In this document: piece by piece, positions 5,790-12,808 of the stretch | Layout: the number at the start of each line of letters is the position of its first letter | Numbering within the stretch: position 1 is the first letter of the stretch | Assembly (NCBI GenBank): GCA_017354515.1 | Contig: JAFMQT010000082.1 | Coordinates: 1 to 12,808 of the forward strand | Source of the DNA: Nocardia sp. | Lineage (GTDB): Bacteria > Actinomycetota > Actinomycetes > Mycobacteriales > Mycobacteriaceae | Reading direction: 5' to 3' | Length of the DNA: 12,808 nt | The notes under the pieces: generated by a model | Databases searched by the model: none | Seen by the model: the letters and a program-made list of their open reading frames with translations, nothing else | What the model was told of the DNA's origin: nothing | Made by a program: the position numbers and the translations under genes

Positions 5790-8603
5790 TCAGCCGCGAA
5801 TCATGTTGCGCAGCACGAACTGCAGGATGCCGCCGTTGCGGTAGTAGTCCGCCTCACCGGGGGTGTCGATGCGGACCACCGCGTCGAAGGTGACCTTGTC
5901 GCCGCCGGCCTTGGTGGCGGTCACCTTCAGGGTCTTGGGCGTCTTGCCCTCGTTGAGCCCGGTGATGCCTTCGATGTCGAAGGTCTCGGTACCGTCCAGC
6001 CGCAGCGACGCCGCGGACTGCCCCTCGGGGAATTGCAGCGGGATCACGCCCATACCGATCAGATTCGAGCGGTGAATGCGCTCGAACGACTCGGTGATCA
6101 CGGCCTTGACGCCCAGCAGGCGAGTGCCCTTGGCCGCCCAGTCGCGCGAGGAGCCCGATCCGTACTCCTTACCGCCCAGCACGACCAGCGGAATGCCGGC
6201 GGCCTGGTAGTTCTGCGCGGCGTCGTAGATGAACGCCTGCGGAGCGCCGTCCTGGGTGAAGTCACGGGTGTAGCCACCGGAGACATCGTCGAGCAGCTGG
6301 TTGCGGAGCCGGATGTTGGCGAAGGTGCCGCGGATCATCACCTCGTGGTTGCCGCGCCGCGATCCCAGGGAGTTGTAGTCCTTGCGCTCGACGCCGTGCG
6401 AGTCCAGGTACTGCGCCGCCGGAGTGCCCGGCTTGATCGGACCGGCCGGGGAGATGTGGTCGGTGGTGACCGAATCACCCAGCAGGGCCAGCACGCGCGC
6501 ACCCTTGATGTCCTCGACCGGCGCGGGCTCGAGCTGCATTCCGTCGAAGTACGGCGCCTTGCGGACGTAGGTGGAGTTCTCGTCCCAGGCGAAGGTGTCA
6601 CCGGACGGTGTGTCCAGGTTCTGCCAGCGCTCGTCGCCCTTGAACACGTCGGCGTAGGACTTGCGGAACATGTCCTGGTTGATCGCCGACTTGATGGTGT
6701 CGTCGATCTCCTGCGCCGAGGGCCAGATGTCCTTCAGGAAGACCTCGTTGCCGTCCTTGTCCTTGCCCAGCGGGTCGGCCTCGAAGTCGAAGTCCATCGT
6801 GCCGGCGAGTGCGTAGGCGATGACCAGCGGCGGTGAGGCCAGGTAGTTCATCTTCACGTCGGGAGAGATGCGGCCCTCGAAGTTGCGGTTACCCGAGAGC
6901 ACCGCGGTCACCGACAGGTCGTTGTCGTTGACGGCCGCCGAGATCTCCTCCGGCAGTGGGCCGGTGTTGCCGATGCACGTGGTACAGCCGTAGCCACCCA
7001 GGTAGAAGCCAAGCTTCTCCAGGTACGGCCACAGGCCGGCCTTCTCGTAGTAGTCGGAGACGACCTGTGAGCCCGGCGCCATATTGGTCTTGACCCACGG
7101 CTTGGTCGACAGGCCCTTCTCCACCGCGTTGCGGGCCAGCAGCGCCGCGCCGAGCATGACCGACGGGTTGGAGGTGTTGGTGCAGGAGGTGATACCCGCG
7201 ACCACGACCGCGCCGTGATCGAGGACGAACTCGCCGCGCTCGGACGACTTCACGCGCACCGGCTTGGACGGCCGGCCGTTGGCGTTGGTGGCGGCGGACT
7301 GCACGTCGGCCGCGCCGTCGTCGGCGAACGAGAGCACAGCCGGGTCCGAGGCCGGGAACGACTCCTCGACCGCCTCGTCGAGCTGGGAATGCGGGGCCGG
7401 CGCGGCCTCGGACTCGGGGTCGTCGGTGTAGTTGCGGATGTCCTTGCGGAAGGCGACCTTGGACTCCGACAACAGGATTCGGTCCTGCGGACGCTTCGGG
7501 CCGGCGATCGAGGGCACCACCGAGCTCAGGTCGAGCTCGAGGTACTCGGAATAGGTGGGCTCATGCGAGGCGTCATGCCACATGCCCTGTTCCTTGGCGT
7601 AGGCCTCGACCAGGGCCAGCTGATCATCCGAGCGGCCGGTCAGCCGCAGATAGTTGATCGTCTCCTCGTCGATCGGGAAAATCGCTGCGGTGGAACCGAA
7701 TTCGGGGCTCATATTGCCCAGGGTGGCGCGGTTGGCCAGCGGAACCTCGGCGACGCCGGCGCCGTAGAACTCGACGAACTTGCCGACCACCCCGTGCTTG
7801 CGCAGCATATCGGTGACGGTGAGCACGACGTCGGTGGCGGTGACGCCCGGCTGGATCTCGCCGGTCAGTTTGAAGCCGACGACGCGCGGGATGAGCATCG
7901 AGACCGGCTGGCCCAGCATGGCGGCCTCGGCCTCGATACCGCCGACGCCCCAGCCCAGCACGCCGAGCCCGTTGACCATGGTGGTGTGCGAGTCGGTGCC
8001 CACGCAGGTGTCCGGATAGGCCTGGCCGTTACGCGTCATGACGGTCGGGGCCAGGTATTCGATGTTGACCTGGTGCACGATGCCGGTGCCCGGGGGGACG
8101 ACCTTGAAGTCGTCGAACGCGCCCTGGCCCCAGCGCAGGAACTGGTAGCGCTCACCGTTGCGCTGGTATTCGAGGTCGACGTTGCGCTCGAGGGCGTCGG
8201 CACGGCCGAAGACGTCCAGGATGACCGAGTGGTCGATGACCATATCGGCGGGCGAGAGCGGGTTGACCTGGTTCGGGTCGCCGCCCAGGGCGGTGACCGC
8301 CTCACGCATCGTCGCCAGGTCCACTACACAGGGCACACCCGTGAAGTCCTGCATGATCACACGTGCGGGGGTGAACTGGATCTCGATACTCGGCTCGGCC
8401 GACGGGTCCCAGTTCGCGATGGCGCGGATGTGGTCGGCGGTGATGTTGGCGCCGTCCTCGGTGCGGAGCAGGTTCTCCGCCAGGACCTTCAGCGCGTAGG
8501 GCAGCTTCTCGGTGCCGGGCACGGCCGAGAGCCGGAAGATCTCGTACGAGTTGCTTCCGACCTCGAGGGTGTCCTTGGCGCCGAATGTATCGATACTTGT
8601 CAT
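5790..8603 (-). CDS. acnA: Aconitate hydratase A
   Basis: A 937-residue aconitase that interconverts citrate and isocitrate through cis-aconitate in the TCA cycle (cytosolic, [4Fe-4S]). The three cluster cysteines are visible: C474 in ITSCTNTSNP, and C540 and C543 in GCTTCIG. The C-terminal swivel domain carries GSRRGNHEVM and GSGSSRD (815-821), which holds the catalytic-base serine and the substrate arginine of the family. The substrate-binding GTDSHTT segment is also present. An acidic, low-complexity insertion at about 393-452 separates two conserved blocks and includes ESFPASDP (414-421). A similar insertion makes M. tuberculosis Acn long (about 943 residues). The ATG at 8603 has GGAG eight bases upstream. 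The promoter carries an AcnR-like operator, and acnR lies downstream, so citrate-sensitive repression is a reasonable inference. Confidence 0.98.
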   Translation of the reverse strand: MTSIDTFGAKDTLEVGSNSYEIFRLSAVPGTEKLPYALKVLAENLLRTEDGANITADHIRAIANWDPSAEPSIEIQFTPARVIMQDFTGVPCVVDLATMREAVTALGGDPNQVNPLSPADMVIDHSVILDVFGRADALERNVDLEYQRNGERYQFLRWGQGAFDDFKVVPPGTGIVHQVNIEYLAPTVMTRNGQAYPDTCVGTDSHTTMVNGLGVLGWGVGGIEAEAAMLGQPVSMLIPRVVGFKLTGEIQPGVTATDVVLTVTDMLRKHGVVGKFVEFYGAGVAEVPLANRATLGNMSPEFGSTAAIFPIDEETINYLRLTGRSDDQLALVEAYAKEQGMWHDASHEPTYSEYLELDLSSVVPSIAGPKRPQDRILLSESKVAFRKDIRNYTDDPESEAAPAPHSQLDEAVEESFPASDPAVLSFADDGAADVQSAATNANGRPSKPVRVKSSERGEFVLDHGAVVVAGITSCTNTSNPSVMLGAALLARNAVEKGLSTKPWVKTNMAPGSQVVSDYYEKAGLWPYLEKLGFYLGGYGCTTCIGNTGPLPEEISAAVNDNDLSVTAVLSGNRNFEGRISPDVKMNYLASPPLVIAYALAGTMDFDFEADPLGKDKDGNEVFLKDIWPSAQEIDDTIKSAINQDMFRKSYADVFKGDERWQNLDTPSGDTFAWDENSTYVRKAPYFDGMQLEPAPVEDIKGARVLALLGDSVTTDHISPAGPIKPGTPAAQYLDSHGVERKDYNSLGSRRGNHEVMIRGTFANIRLRNQLLDDVSGGYTRDFTQDGAPQAFIYDAAQNYQAAGIPLVVLGGKEYGSGSSRDWAAKGTRLLGVKAVITESFERIHRSNLIGMGVIPLQFPEGQSAASLRLDGTETFDIEGITGLNEGKTPKTLKVTATKAGGDKVTFDAVVRIDTPGEADYYRNGGILQFVLRNMIRG

Positions 8604-8733
8604 ACGTTCAGCTCCACTCGTCGGTATGCTTTTCGGGGCGTGTGCGGGCCCCGTGGGGTGGCCACCGATGGGGCTGCACCGGCGGCGTTTTCGTCGAGGA
8701 CGCGGCTTCGGGCTGCGCGCCCCGTCCCTCAGA

Positions 8734-8739
8734 ACTCTA
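8734..8739 (-). promoter_or_regulatory. Likely -10 box of the acnA promoter
   Basis: On the minus strand this reads TAGAGT, matching TAnnnT. It lies about 130 bp before the acnA start codon. The -35 position (GCTTCA with 17-bp spacing) is poor, as is common in actinobacterial promoters. The 16-bp AcnR-like palindrome begins one base upstream of it. Confidence 0.5.
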
Positions 8740-8740
8740 A

Positions 8741-8756
8741 CAGTACGCTTGTCCTA
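8741..8756. promoter_or_regulatory. Candidate AcnR operator
   Basis: The plus strand reads CAGTACGCTTGTCCTA. The AcnR site described for Corynebacterium is, as I recall it, CAGNACnnnCGTACTG. Here the left half CAGTAC is perfect and the right half GTCCTA matches at four of six positions; the base before the right half is T where that consensus has C. The site falls at roughly -14 to -29 relative to the start of transcription implied by the neighbouring -10 box, close to its known place over the Corynebacterium acn promoter. Binding would block RNA polymerase. Confidence 0.6.
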
Positions 8757-8940
8757 TGAAGCGGCCGGGGCGGACCCGGCGCGGCGTGCCGGGATCCATC
8801 ATGCTCCAGTCGCGTAATGTGCTCGCAGGACCGGTCGGGTTGTCACGTCAGGGGCGCCGACCGGGCGCGTGTTGTTCACGTTTGACAGTGTTGCCAAGTT
8901 CGTCGCCGGATTCGGCGGCTCGACCAAGACCGGATGGAAG

Positions 8941-9507
8941 ATGACCGTCTCGCACGCCTCGGTTTTCACCCCCATGGCCGCGGAAATACCGCCCTATGTC
9001 GACGTCGACACAATCTTGAAGGATCTGCGCGACAACCATGTCGCTACCCCCAAGGGTAAGAAGCAGTCCGACCTCGCCGCGGTCGTCAAGGATGCGCAGG
9101 CCCACGGCATCCAGCTCAATATCGTGGTCGTGGAAGGCAATAAGGGCAGAGACTCGGATCTGCGCGATCTGGCCACCACGATCGGCTCTCATGAAAAGGG
9201 CACCGTCGCGGTCTTCAGCGACGACTGGATCGGCACCTCCAGTGATTCGATCCACCGCGCCCGCCTCGAGTGGGCCGAGGACAAGGCCAAATATCAGGGC
9301 GGCGGCCACGCCACCACCGCCGCCAAGATCTTCGTCAGCCGGCTCGAACAGCCCGAGCAGATCTCCTGGACCGCGATCACCAGCGTGATCTTGGCCGTCA
9401 CCGTCGCCGCGATCGGTGGCTTGTACGTCGTCAAATCTCGGCGTGCGGCTCGCGAGCGCACCGCAGAGCAGGCCGGCCCGGAGTCGGTGGCCGGCGCCGC
9501 GCACTGA
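8941..9507 (+). CDS. Small membrane-anchored protein (Rv1476-like)
   Basis: 188 residues from the ATG at 8941 (M. tuberculosis Rv1476, in the same position, is about 186). The N-terminal 140 residues form an alternating alpha/beta domain with segments YVDVDTILKDLRDNHV, AQAHGIQLNIVVVEGNKGR and GTVAVFSDDWIG; the layout recalls TPM-like domains, but this is only an impression. A single hydrophobic segment (W143 to about V164) is followed by a basic tail, KSRRAARER, giving a tail-anchored form. No signal peptide is visible. The function is unknown to me; its constant place next to the NlpC/P60 and MoxR genes suggests an envelope role. A GTG at 8869 would add 24 residues; I prefer 8941 because of the family length, although the ribosome-binding site (GGATGG, then GGAAG) is poor. 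Confidence 0.82.
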   Translation: MTVSHASVFTPMAAEIPPYVDVDTILKDLRDNHVATPKGKKQSDLAAVVKDAQAHGIQLNIVVVEGNKGRDSDLRDLATTIGSHEKGTVAVFSDDWIGTSSDSIHRARLEWAEDKAKYQGGGHATTAAKIFVSRLEQPEQISWTAITSVILAVTVAAIGGLYVVKSRRAARERTAEQAGPESVAGAAH

Positions 9508-9515
9508 CCGACGCG

Positions 9516-9538
9516 GGGCGCCCGGAATCATGGCGCCC
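9516..9538 (+). terminator. Small hairpin after the Rv1476-like gene
   Basis: GGGCGCC (9516-9522) pairs perfectly with GGCGCCC (9532-9538) around a 9-nt loop, just after the stop at 9507. There is no T-run. It precedes a larger hairpin at 9567-9615, and the two probably act together. Confidence 0.45.
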
Positions 9539-9566
9539 GCGGTCTGACGACTACGGACGCGACATT

Positions 9567-9615
9567 CACCGCCCGCGTACCCGGGAACCACACGGTTCCG
9601 AGTACGCGGGCGGTG
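9567..9615 (+). terminator. Strong bipartite hairpin, likely terminator
   Basis: The outer stem CACCGCCCGCGTAC (9567-9580) pairs perfectly with 9602-9615. After a small internal loop, GGAACC pairs with GGTTCC around the tetraloop ACAC. In all, 20 base pairs lie within 49 bases. CGCTTTCC follows, so the T-run is poor, as in many actinobacterial terminators. The stem is nearly symmetric and could also work on the other strand. It separates the Rv1476-like gene from the peptidase gene. Confidence 0.7.
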
Positions 9616-10036
9616 CGCTTTCCGGGTGGTCCCGGGTGTCGTTGCGGTCGGATCCGGTCGATCGGCACGCCGCGAACGCCCGATGCGCCGATGGATTTGC
9701 TGGAATGTCTGATTTCCGACGGTATGCACGTGTGAACCATCAATCCCCGGTCAGCGGTCGGTTTTTATGCGGACGTGCAGCTTCGGCGTCAGCAAATAAT
9801 TAGCAAATACGGAAATTACTAACGTGTGATTTGTTGTCCGATGTTTCCTATGTGAAGCAAGTGTCGTACGGTTTGCATTGACGCTCTTGGGGAAGAAGTG
9901 TCACGTGGGTAACCAGTGTCCCAGTGTGGATCAATGGGTCGCTGATGCTTGTGTGGCGACGCCTCGACCGGTCGCCCCGGGCAGTCCCGGCGAACATCGA
10001 GTTCGCGGGGAATCGGCTAGGGATGCGGGAGGTGCG
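9616..10036 (+). promoter_or_regulatory. Long AT-richer leader/promoter region of the NlpC/P60 gene
   Basis: About 420 bp without a gene. Its centre, 9760-9890, is clearly richer in A and T than the rest of the window, as expected for a promoter. AGCAAATA occurs at 9791-9798 and 9802-9809, start-to-start 11 bp. ACGTGTGA occurs at 9728-9735 and 9822-9829. AGTGTC-type hexamers recur at 9860, 9897, 9915 and 9923, and GTCAC/GTAAC lie nine bases apart at 9900-9913. I looked for the conserved blocks of the c-di-AMP (ydaO) riboswitch, which precedes wall-hydrolase genes in other actinobacteria, and did not see them. No single -35/-10 pair stands out. Confidence 0.5.
9791..9809. repeat. Direct repeat AGCAAATA, 11-bp period
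   Basis: Two identical 8-mers begin exactly 11 bp apart (9791 and 9802), so they face the same side of the helix. This spacing is typical of OmpR-type response regulators such as MtrA, which is reported to control ripA in mycobacteria; the assignment to MtrA is speculative. Confidence 0.5.
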
Positions 10037-11458
10037 ATGCGAATCTCGGGAAGACGGGCGGGCCGTCCGTCAGGGATCGCTGTCGGATTGCTCTTGTGCG
10101 CGATTGCGCTGGCGCTGAGCGCGCCGCTGGTCGCGGCGGTACCACCACCGCCGCCGAATCCCAGCGACGGCGACATCGCCGCGGCGGGCTCTCAGGTCGA
10201 TGCCGGAGTGAGCCGGGTCAGCGGCCTTATCAACGAGGTCGCCAGCGCCGACCAGCAGTTGGCTCAGCTGGACACCGATGTGGCCGGTAAGCGGGAAGCG
10301 GTCAACAAGGCCCTGGTGGATCTGCAAAGCGCGCGCGATGCCGCGGACGCGGCCGCCGACCGGGTGGTGAGCACCCAGCGCGATCTATCGGCCGCCGGCT
10401 CCCAGGTGAAGCGGGCCCAGGACGAATACGACCGGTTCGCGGCCGATGCCTACACCCATCCGGAGTCCTCGTCGGTAGTCAACTACATCGCCGGCCCCGA
10501 CCCCTCGGCGGCACTCGATCGCGGCGATCTGCTCGCGATGGCCGCCCGCAATCAGCAGTCGGCGATCGACGGACTGCGGCGCGCGCAGGTCGAGCAGGCC
10601 AACCGGGATTCACAGGCCCGCAAGGCCAAACAGGCCGCCGACTCGGCCGCCGGCGCCGCCGAGGACAAGAAGACGCAGGCCGAGGCCGCGGTCACAGCGG
10701 CCAAGGCCGCGCTCGACGATCAGGCGCAACGGCGCGCGGGGCTGATGTCCCGGCGCGAGGCCGCGGAAGTCGAACTCGATCGGGCGCGGACCAACGTCTC
10801 GGGACTACAGGGCGAACGCGAGGCCTACTTGACGTGGGACCGGCAGCGTCAGGCCGAGATCGCCGACGCGCAGCAGGCCGCCGCGGCCGCCGCCACGCGC
10901 GCGTCCGCCGACCAGGCCGCCACCGAACGCGCCGCCGAGATCGGGTCGAGTAAACGCGCGCACACCGCGATCGAGGATCCGGGATCGCCCACCCGGCACT
11001 CGGCCTCGATGCCCGATAAACCCAGCGGCAGCAAATCGGAGATGATCGAGACCGTCGTCGATCGCGCCTCCTCGCAGTTGGGTGTCATCTATGCCTGGGG
11101 TGGCGGCAACGAGGACGGGCCGACCAAGGGAATTCGCGACGGCGGCGTCGCCGACCGCTACGGCGATTTCAAGAAGACCGGATTCGACTGTTCGGGTCTG
11201 ATGGTCTACGCCTTCGCCGGTGTCGGAATATCCCTGCCGCACTACAGCGGATACCAATACACAATGGGTACCCGGGTGCCGGTGGCGCAACGCCAGCGCG
11301 GCGACATGCTTTTCTGGGGTAAGAACGGCAGTGAACACGTCGCGCTCTACCTGGGTGACGGCAAAATGATCGAGGCGCCGGAATCCGGTGAGGTGGTACG
11401 GATTACGTCGGTGCGCTTGAGTGGTATCCAGCCCTACGCGGTGCGGTTGCTGACCTGA
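10037..11458 (+). CDS. ripA: Secreted NlpC/P60 peptidoglycan endopeptidase (RipA/RipB type)
   Basis: 473 residues from the ATG at 10037, set by GGGAGG four bases upstream. Residues 1-34 are a signal peptide: basic start, hydrophobic core GLLLCAIALALSAPLVAA, cleavage likely after A34. Residues 45-335 are an alanine-rich coiled coil, which in RipA is thought to hold the enzyme inactive. After a proline/serine linker, the NlpC/P60 domain (about 345-473) carries the catalytic Cys385 (GFDCSGL), His434 (GSEHVALYLG) and Glu446 (KMIEAP), two residues offset from the M. tuberculosis RipA C383/H432/E444. The enzyme cleaves stem peptides at the septum for cell separation. The insert GIRDGGVADRYGDF before the Cys resembles RipB rather than RipA as I remember them. 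No second NlpC/P60 gene follows. An in-frame TTG at 9878 would add 53 residues ahead of the signal peptide and is rejected. Confidence 0.93.
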   Translation: MRISGRRAGRPSGIAVGLLLCAIALALSAPLVAAVPPPPPNPSDGDIAAAGSQVDAGVSRVSGLINEVASADQQLAQLDTDVAGKREAVNKALVDLQSARDAADAAADRVVSTQRDLSAAGSQVKRAQDEYDRFAADAYTHPESSSVVNYIAGPDPSAALDRGDLLAMAARNQQSAIDGLRRAQVEQANRDSQARKAKQAADSAAGAAEDKKTQAEAAVTAAKAALDDQAQRRAGLMSRREAAEVELDRARTNVSGLQGEREAYLTWDRQRQAEIADAQQAAAAAATRASADQAATERAAEIGSSKRAHTAIEDPGSPTRHSASMPDKPSGSKSEMIETVVDRASSQLGVIYAWGGGNEDGPTKGIRDGGVADRYGDFKKTGFDCSGLMVYAFAGVGISLPHYSGYQYTMGTRVPVAQRQRGDMLFWGKNGSEHVALYLGDGKMIEAPESGEVVRITSVRLSGIQPYAVRLLT

Positions 11459-11568
11459 TCGACCCCGTCCGGCCGATAGTGTGCGAGCCCCGGTTGCGGC
11501 AAACGACCGAGATACCTGGAATAGTTGGGGCGGCACGCATAGAGACCGAAGCGAAAGCGGGGAGTTTG

Positions 11569-12738
11569 GTGACTTCGACGGACGATGTGAGCGCGGGGAG
11601 TGCGGTCGAGCGGGCTCCCGAGCCCGGCACTCTGGAGCGTGACGTCGCGACCCTGGAAAAGGCGATCTACGAAGTCAAGCGGGTCATCGTCGGTCAGGAC
11701 AGACTGGTGGAGCGTTTGCTCGTCGGCGTTCTGGCCCGCGGGCACGTCCTGCTCGAGGGTGTTCCCGGTATCGCCAAGACGCTGGCGGTGGAGACCTTCG
11801 CCAAGGTGGTCGGAGGGAGTTTCTCGCGCGTCCAGTTCACTCCCGACCTGGTGCCCACCGACCTGGTCGGTACCCGCATCTACCGCCAGGGCCGCGAGGA
11901 GTTCGATACCGAACTCGGGCCGGTGCTGGCCAATTTCGTCCTCGCCGACGAGATCAACCGCGCCCCCGCGAAGGTGCAGTCCGCGCTGCTCGAGGTCATG
12001 GCCGAACGGCACGTGTCGATCGGCGGGGTCACCTATCCGATGCCCGATCCGTTCCTGGTCATGGCCACCCAGAACCCGATCGAGAGCGAAGGCGTCTACC
12101 CGCTGCCGGAGGCCCAGCGCGACCGCTTCTTGTTCAAGGTCGTCGTGGACTACCCGACGATCGAGGAGGAGCGCGAGATCATCTACCGGATGGGTGTCAC
12201 CCCGCCGGAGGCCGGCCAGATTCTCGAACCGGCCGAGCTGATCCGCCTGCAGCAAGTGGCCTCGAGTACCTTCGTCCACCACGCCCTGGTCGACTACGTG
12301 GTCCGGGTGATCGCCGCGACCCGCAAGCCCGCCGAGTTCGGTCTCGACGACGTCGCGGAGTGGGTTTCCTACGGCGCCTCGCCACGCGCGAGCCTGGGCA
12401 TCATCGCCGCCGCCCGTGCGGTCGCGCTCATCCGCGGGCGCGACTACGTGGTGCCGCAGGATGTCGTCGAGGTGGTACCGGATGTGCTGCGCCACCGCCT
12501 GGTCCTGTCCTACGACGCGCTCGCCGACGAGGTCAGTCCCGACGATGTGATCCGCCGGGTGCTGCAGACCGTCGGCCTGCCCCAGGTCGCGACCCAGGCG
12601 AACCCGCCGGGCACCGCCTCCGGTGCGGCGCCGATGCCGGCGCCCGCCGCACAAGGCGATGCGCCGCAACCGATTCCGCCGCATCCGGCCGGTCCGCCGC
12701 AGAACGGTCAGAGCACGCCGCAGCCGCCGCGCCAGTGA
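11569..12738 (+). CDS. moxR1: MoxR-family AAA+ ATPase
   Basis: 389 residues from the GTG at 11569, which has GGGGAG four bases upstream. An earlier in-frame ATG/GTG-type opening at 11479 lacks such a site. The AAA+ core shows Walker A GVPGIAKT (64-71), Walker B LADEINRA (125-132) and sensor-1 ATQNPIE (from 166), followed by the MoxR helical lid with YGASPRASLG. The C-terminal 45 or so residues are a proline, alanine and glutamine-rich tail with no family domain. MoxR proteins are chaperone-like ATPases that work with DUF58 and VWA partners. The gene lies 110 bp after the peptidase gene with no terminator between, and its stop overlaps the next start, so transcription and translation of the last two genes are probably coupled. 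Confidence 0.93.
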   Translation: MTSTDDVSAGSAVERAPEPGTLERDVATLEKAIYEVKRVIVGQDRLVERLLVGVLARGHVLLEGVPGIAKTLAVETFAKVVGGSFSRVQFTPDLVPTDLVGTRIYRQGREEFDTELGPVLANFVLADEINRAPAKVQSALLEVMAERHVSIGGVTYPMPDPFLVMATQNPIESEGVYPLPEAQRDRFLFKVVVDYPTIEEEREIIYRMGVTPPEAGQILEPAELIRLQQVASSTFVHHALVDYVVRVIAATRKPAEFGLDDVAEWVSYGASPRASLGIIAAARAVALIRGRDYVVPQDVVEVVPDVLRHRLVLSYDALADEVSPDDVIRRVLQTVGLPQVATQANPPGTASGAAPMPAPAAQGDAPQPIPPHPAGPPQNGQSTPQPPRQ

Positions 12739-12808
12739 GCAGGGCATCGGATCCGGCGGCGTCGGCGCCGAACTCGGCGCAGTCCTCCGCCCATATCAGC
12801 GCGCCGCC
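12735..12808 (+). CDS. N-terminus of probable DUF58-family protein (runs off right edge)
   Basis: A GTG at 12735 overlaps the moxR stop in the sequence GTGA, and the frame stays open for the remaining 24 codons (serine/alanine/proline-rich start). There is no ribosome-binding site of its own, which fits translational coupling. The visible residues carry no domain. DUF58 is inferred from position, because this gene follows moxR in related genomes (Rv1480). Confidence 0.6.
   Translation, partial: MSRASDPAASAPNSAQSSAHISAP

Larger units (their letters stand above)
8604..8940. other. Divergent region between acnA and the small membrane protein gene
   Basis: About 340 bp. The acnA promoter and operator lie at 8734-8756. 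A perfect TTGACA sits at 8882-8887 in front of the rightward gene, but I see no -10 box at a usable distance. A GTG at 8869 opens the rightward frame but has no ribosome-binding site. Nothing else is recognised. Confidence 0.6.

Noticed and set aside
7215..8759. 514-codon open frame on the plus strand
   Set aside because: Antisense to aconitase; the composition is that of a shadow frame with no recognisable protein.
8882..8910. Perfect TTGACA as the promoter of the Rv1476-like gene
   Set aside because: No TAnnnT box lies 16-19 bp downstream, so it may be chance.
9878..10036. 53-residue TTG-initiated extension of the NlpC/P60 protein
   Set aside because: It would bury the signal peptide, has no ribosome-binding site, and GGGAGG marks the ATG at 10037.
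9616..10036. c-di-AMP (ydaO-yuaA) riboswitch
   Set aside because: Such riboswitches precede wall-hydrolase genes in actinobacteria, but the conserved GGGGA and CCGACAGCTAAC-type blocks are not seen here. A covariance search would settle it.
11434..12747. 437-codon open frame on the minus strand
   Set aside because: Antisense to moxR, which has clear AAA+ motifs.

Overview
The window is high-GC DNA with mycolata-type actinobacterial gene content; a Nocardia-like genome is the best guess. The evidence is gene content and order, not a database search. Positions about 2500-12808 follow the Mycobacterium tuberculosis block Rv1473-Rv1480: ABC-F ATPase, small HTH protein, TetR regulator, aconitase, small membrane protein, RipA-type NlpC/P60 peptidase, MoxR ATPase, DUF58 protein. 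There are two visible departures from that order. A hotdog thioesterase gene sits between the HTH and TetR genes. Only one NlpC/P60 gene is present where M. tuberculosis has ripA and ripB.

Left part (1-1951, minus strand): two cytochrome P450 genes in tandem, 25 bp apart. The upstream one (665-1951) resembles the Streptomyces CYP157 group. It keeps the heme cysteine but has lost the ExxR motif and the usual I-helix threonine. The downstream one (1-639) is cut by the window edge. An intergenic stretch of about 550 bp separates the pair from the divergent ABC-F gene.

Middle (2500-8603): the ABC-F translation factor and a small HTH gene (with a recognisable promoter) read rightward. The thioesterase, TetR (AcnR-type) and aconitase genes read leftward, in the transcription order acnA, acnR, thioesterase. 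Two strong hairpins lie between acnA and acnR. A 16-bp imperfect palindrome like the AcnR operator abuts the likely -10 box of the acnA promoter, which suggests that the TetR protein represses aconitase as AcnR does in Corynebacterium.

Right part (8941-12808, plus strand): a tail-anchored small membrane protein gene is followed by a strong terminator-like hairpin. A long AT-richer, repeat-bearing leader of about 420 bp then precedes a secreted NlpC/P60 peptidoglycan endopeptidase gene (RipA-like N-terminal coiled coil, RipB-like catalytic domain). moxR follows, and its stop overlaps the start of a truncated gene in the DUF58 position. This half concerns cell-wall remodelling and envelope-linked AAA+ chaperone function.

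Most of the window is a conserved core locus. I did not find a CRISPR array, transposon, tRNA or rRNA. The parts most worth a second look are the ExxR-less P450 pair, the AcnR operator, the RipA/RipB-like single peptidase, and the unusual leader in front of it.
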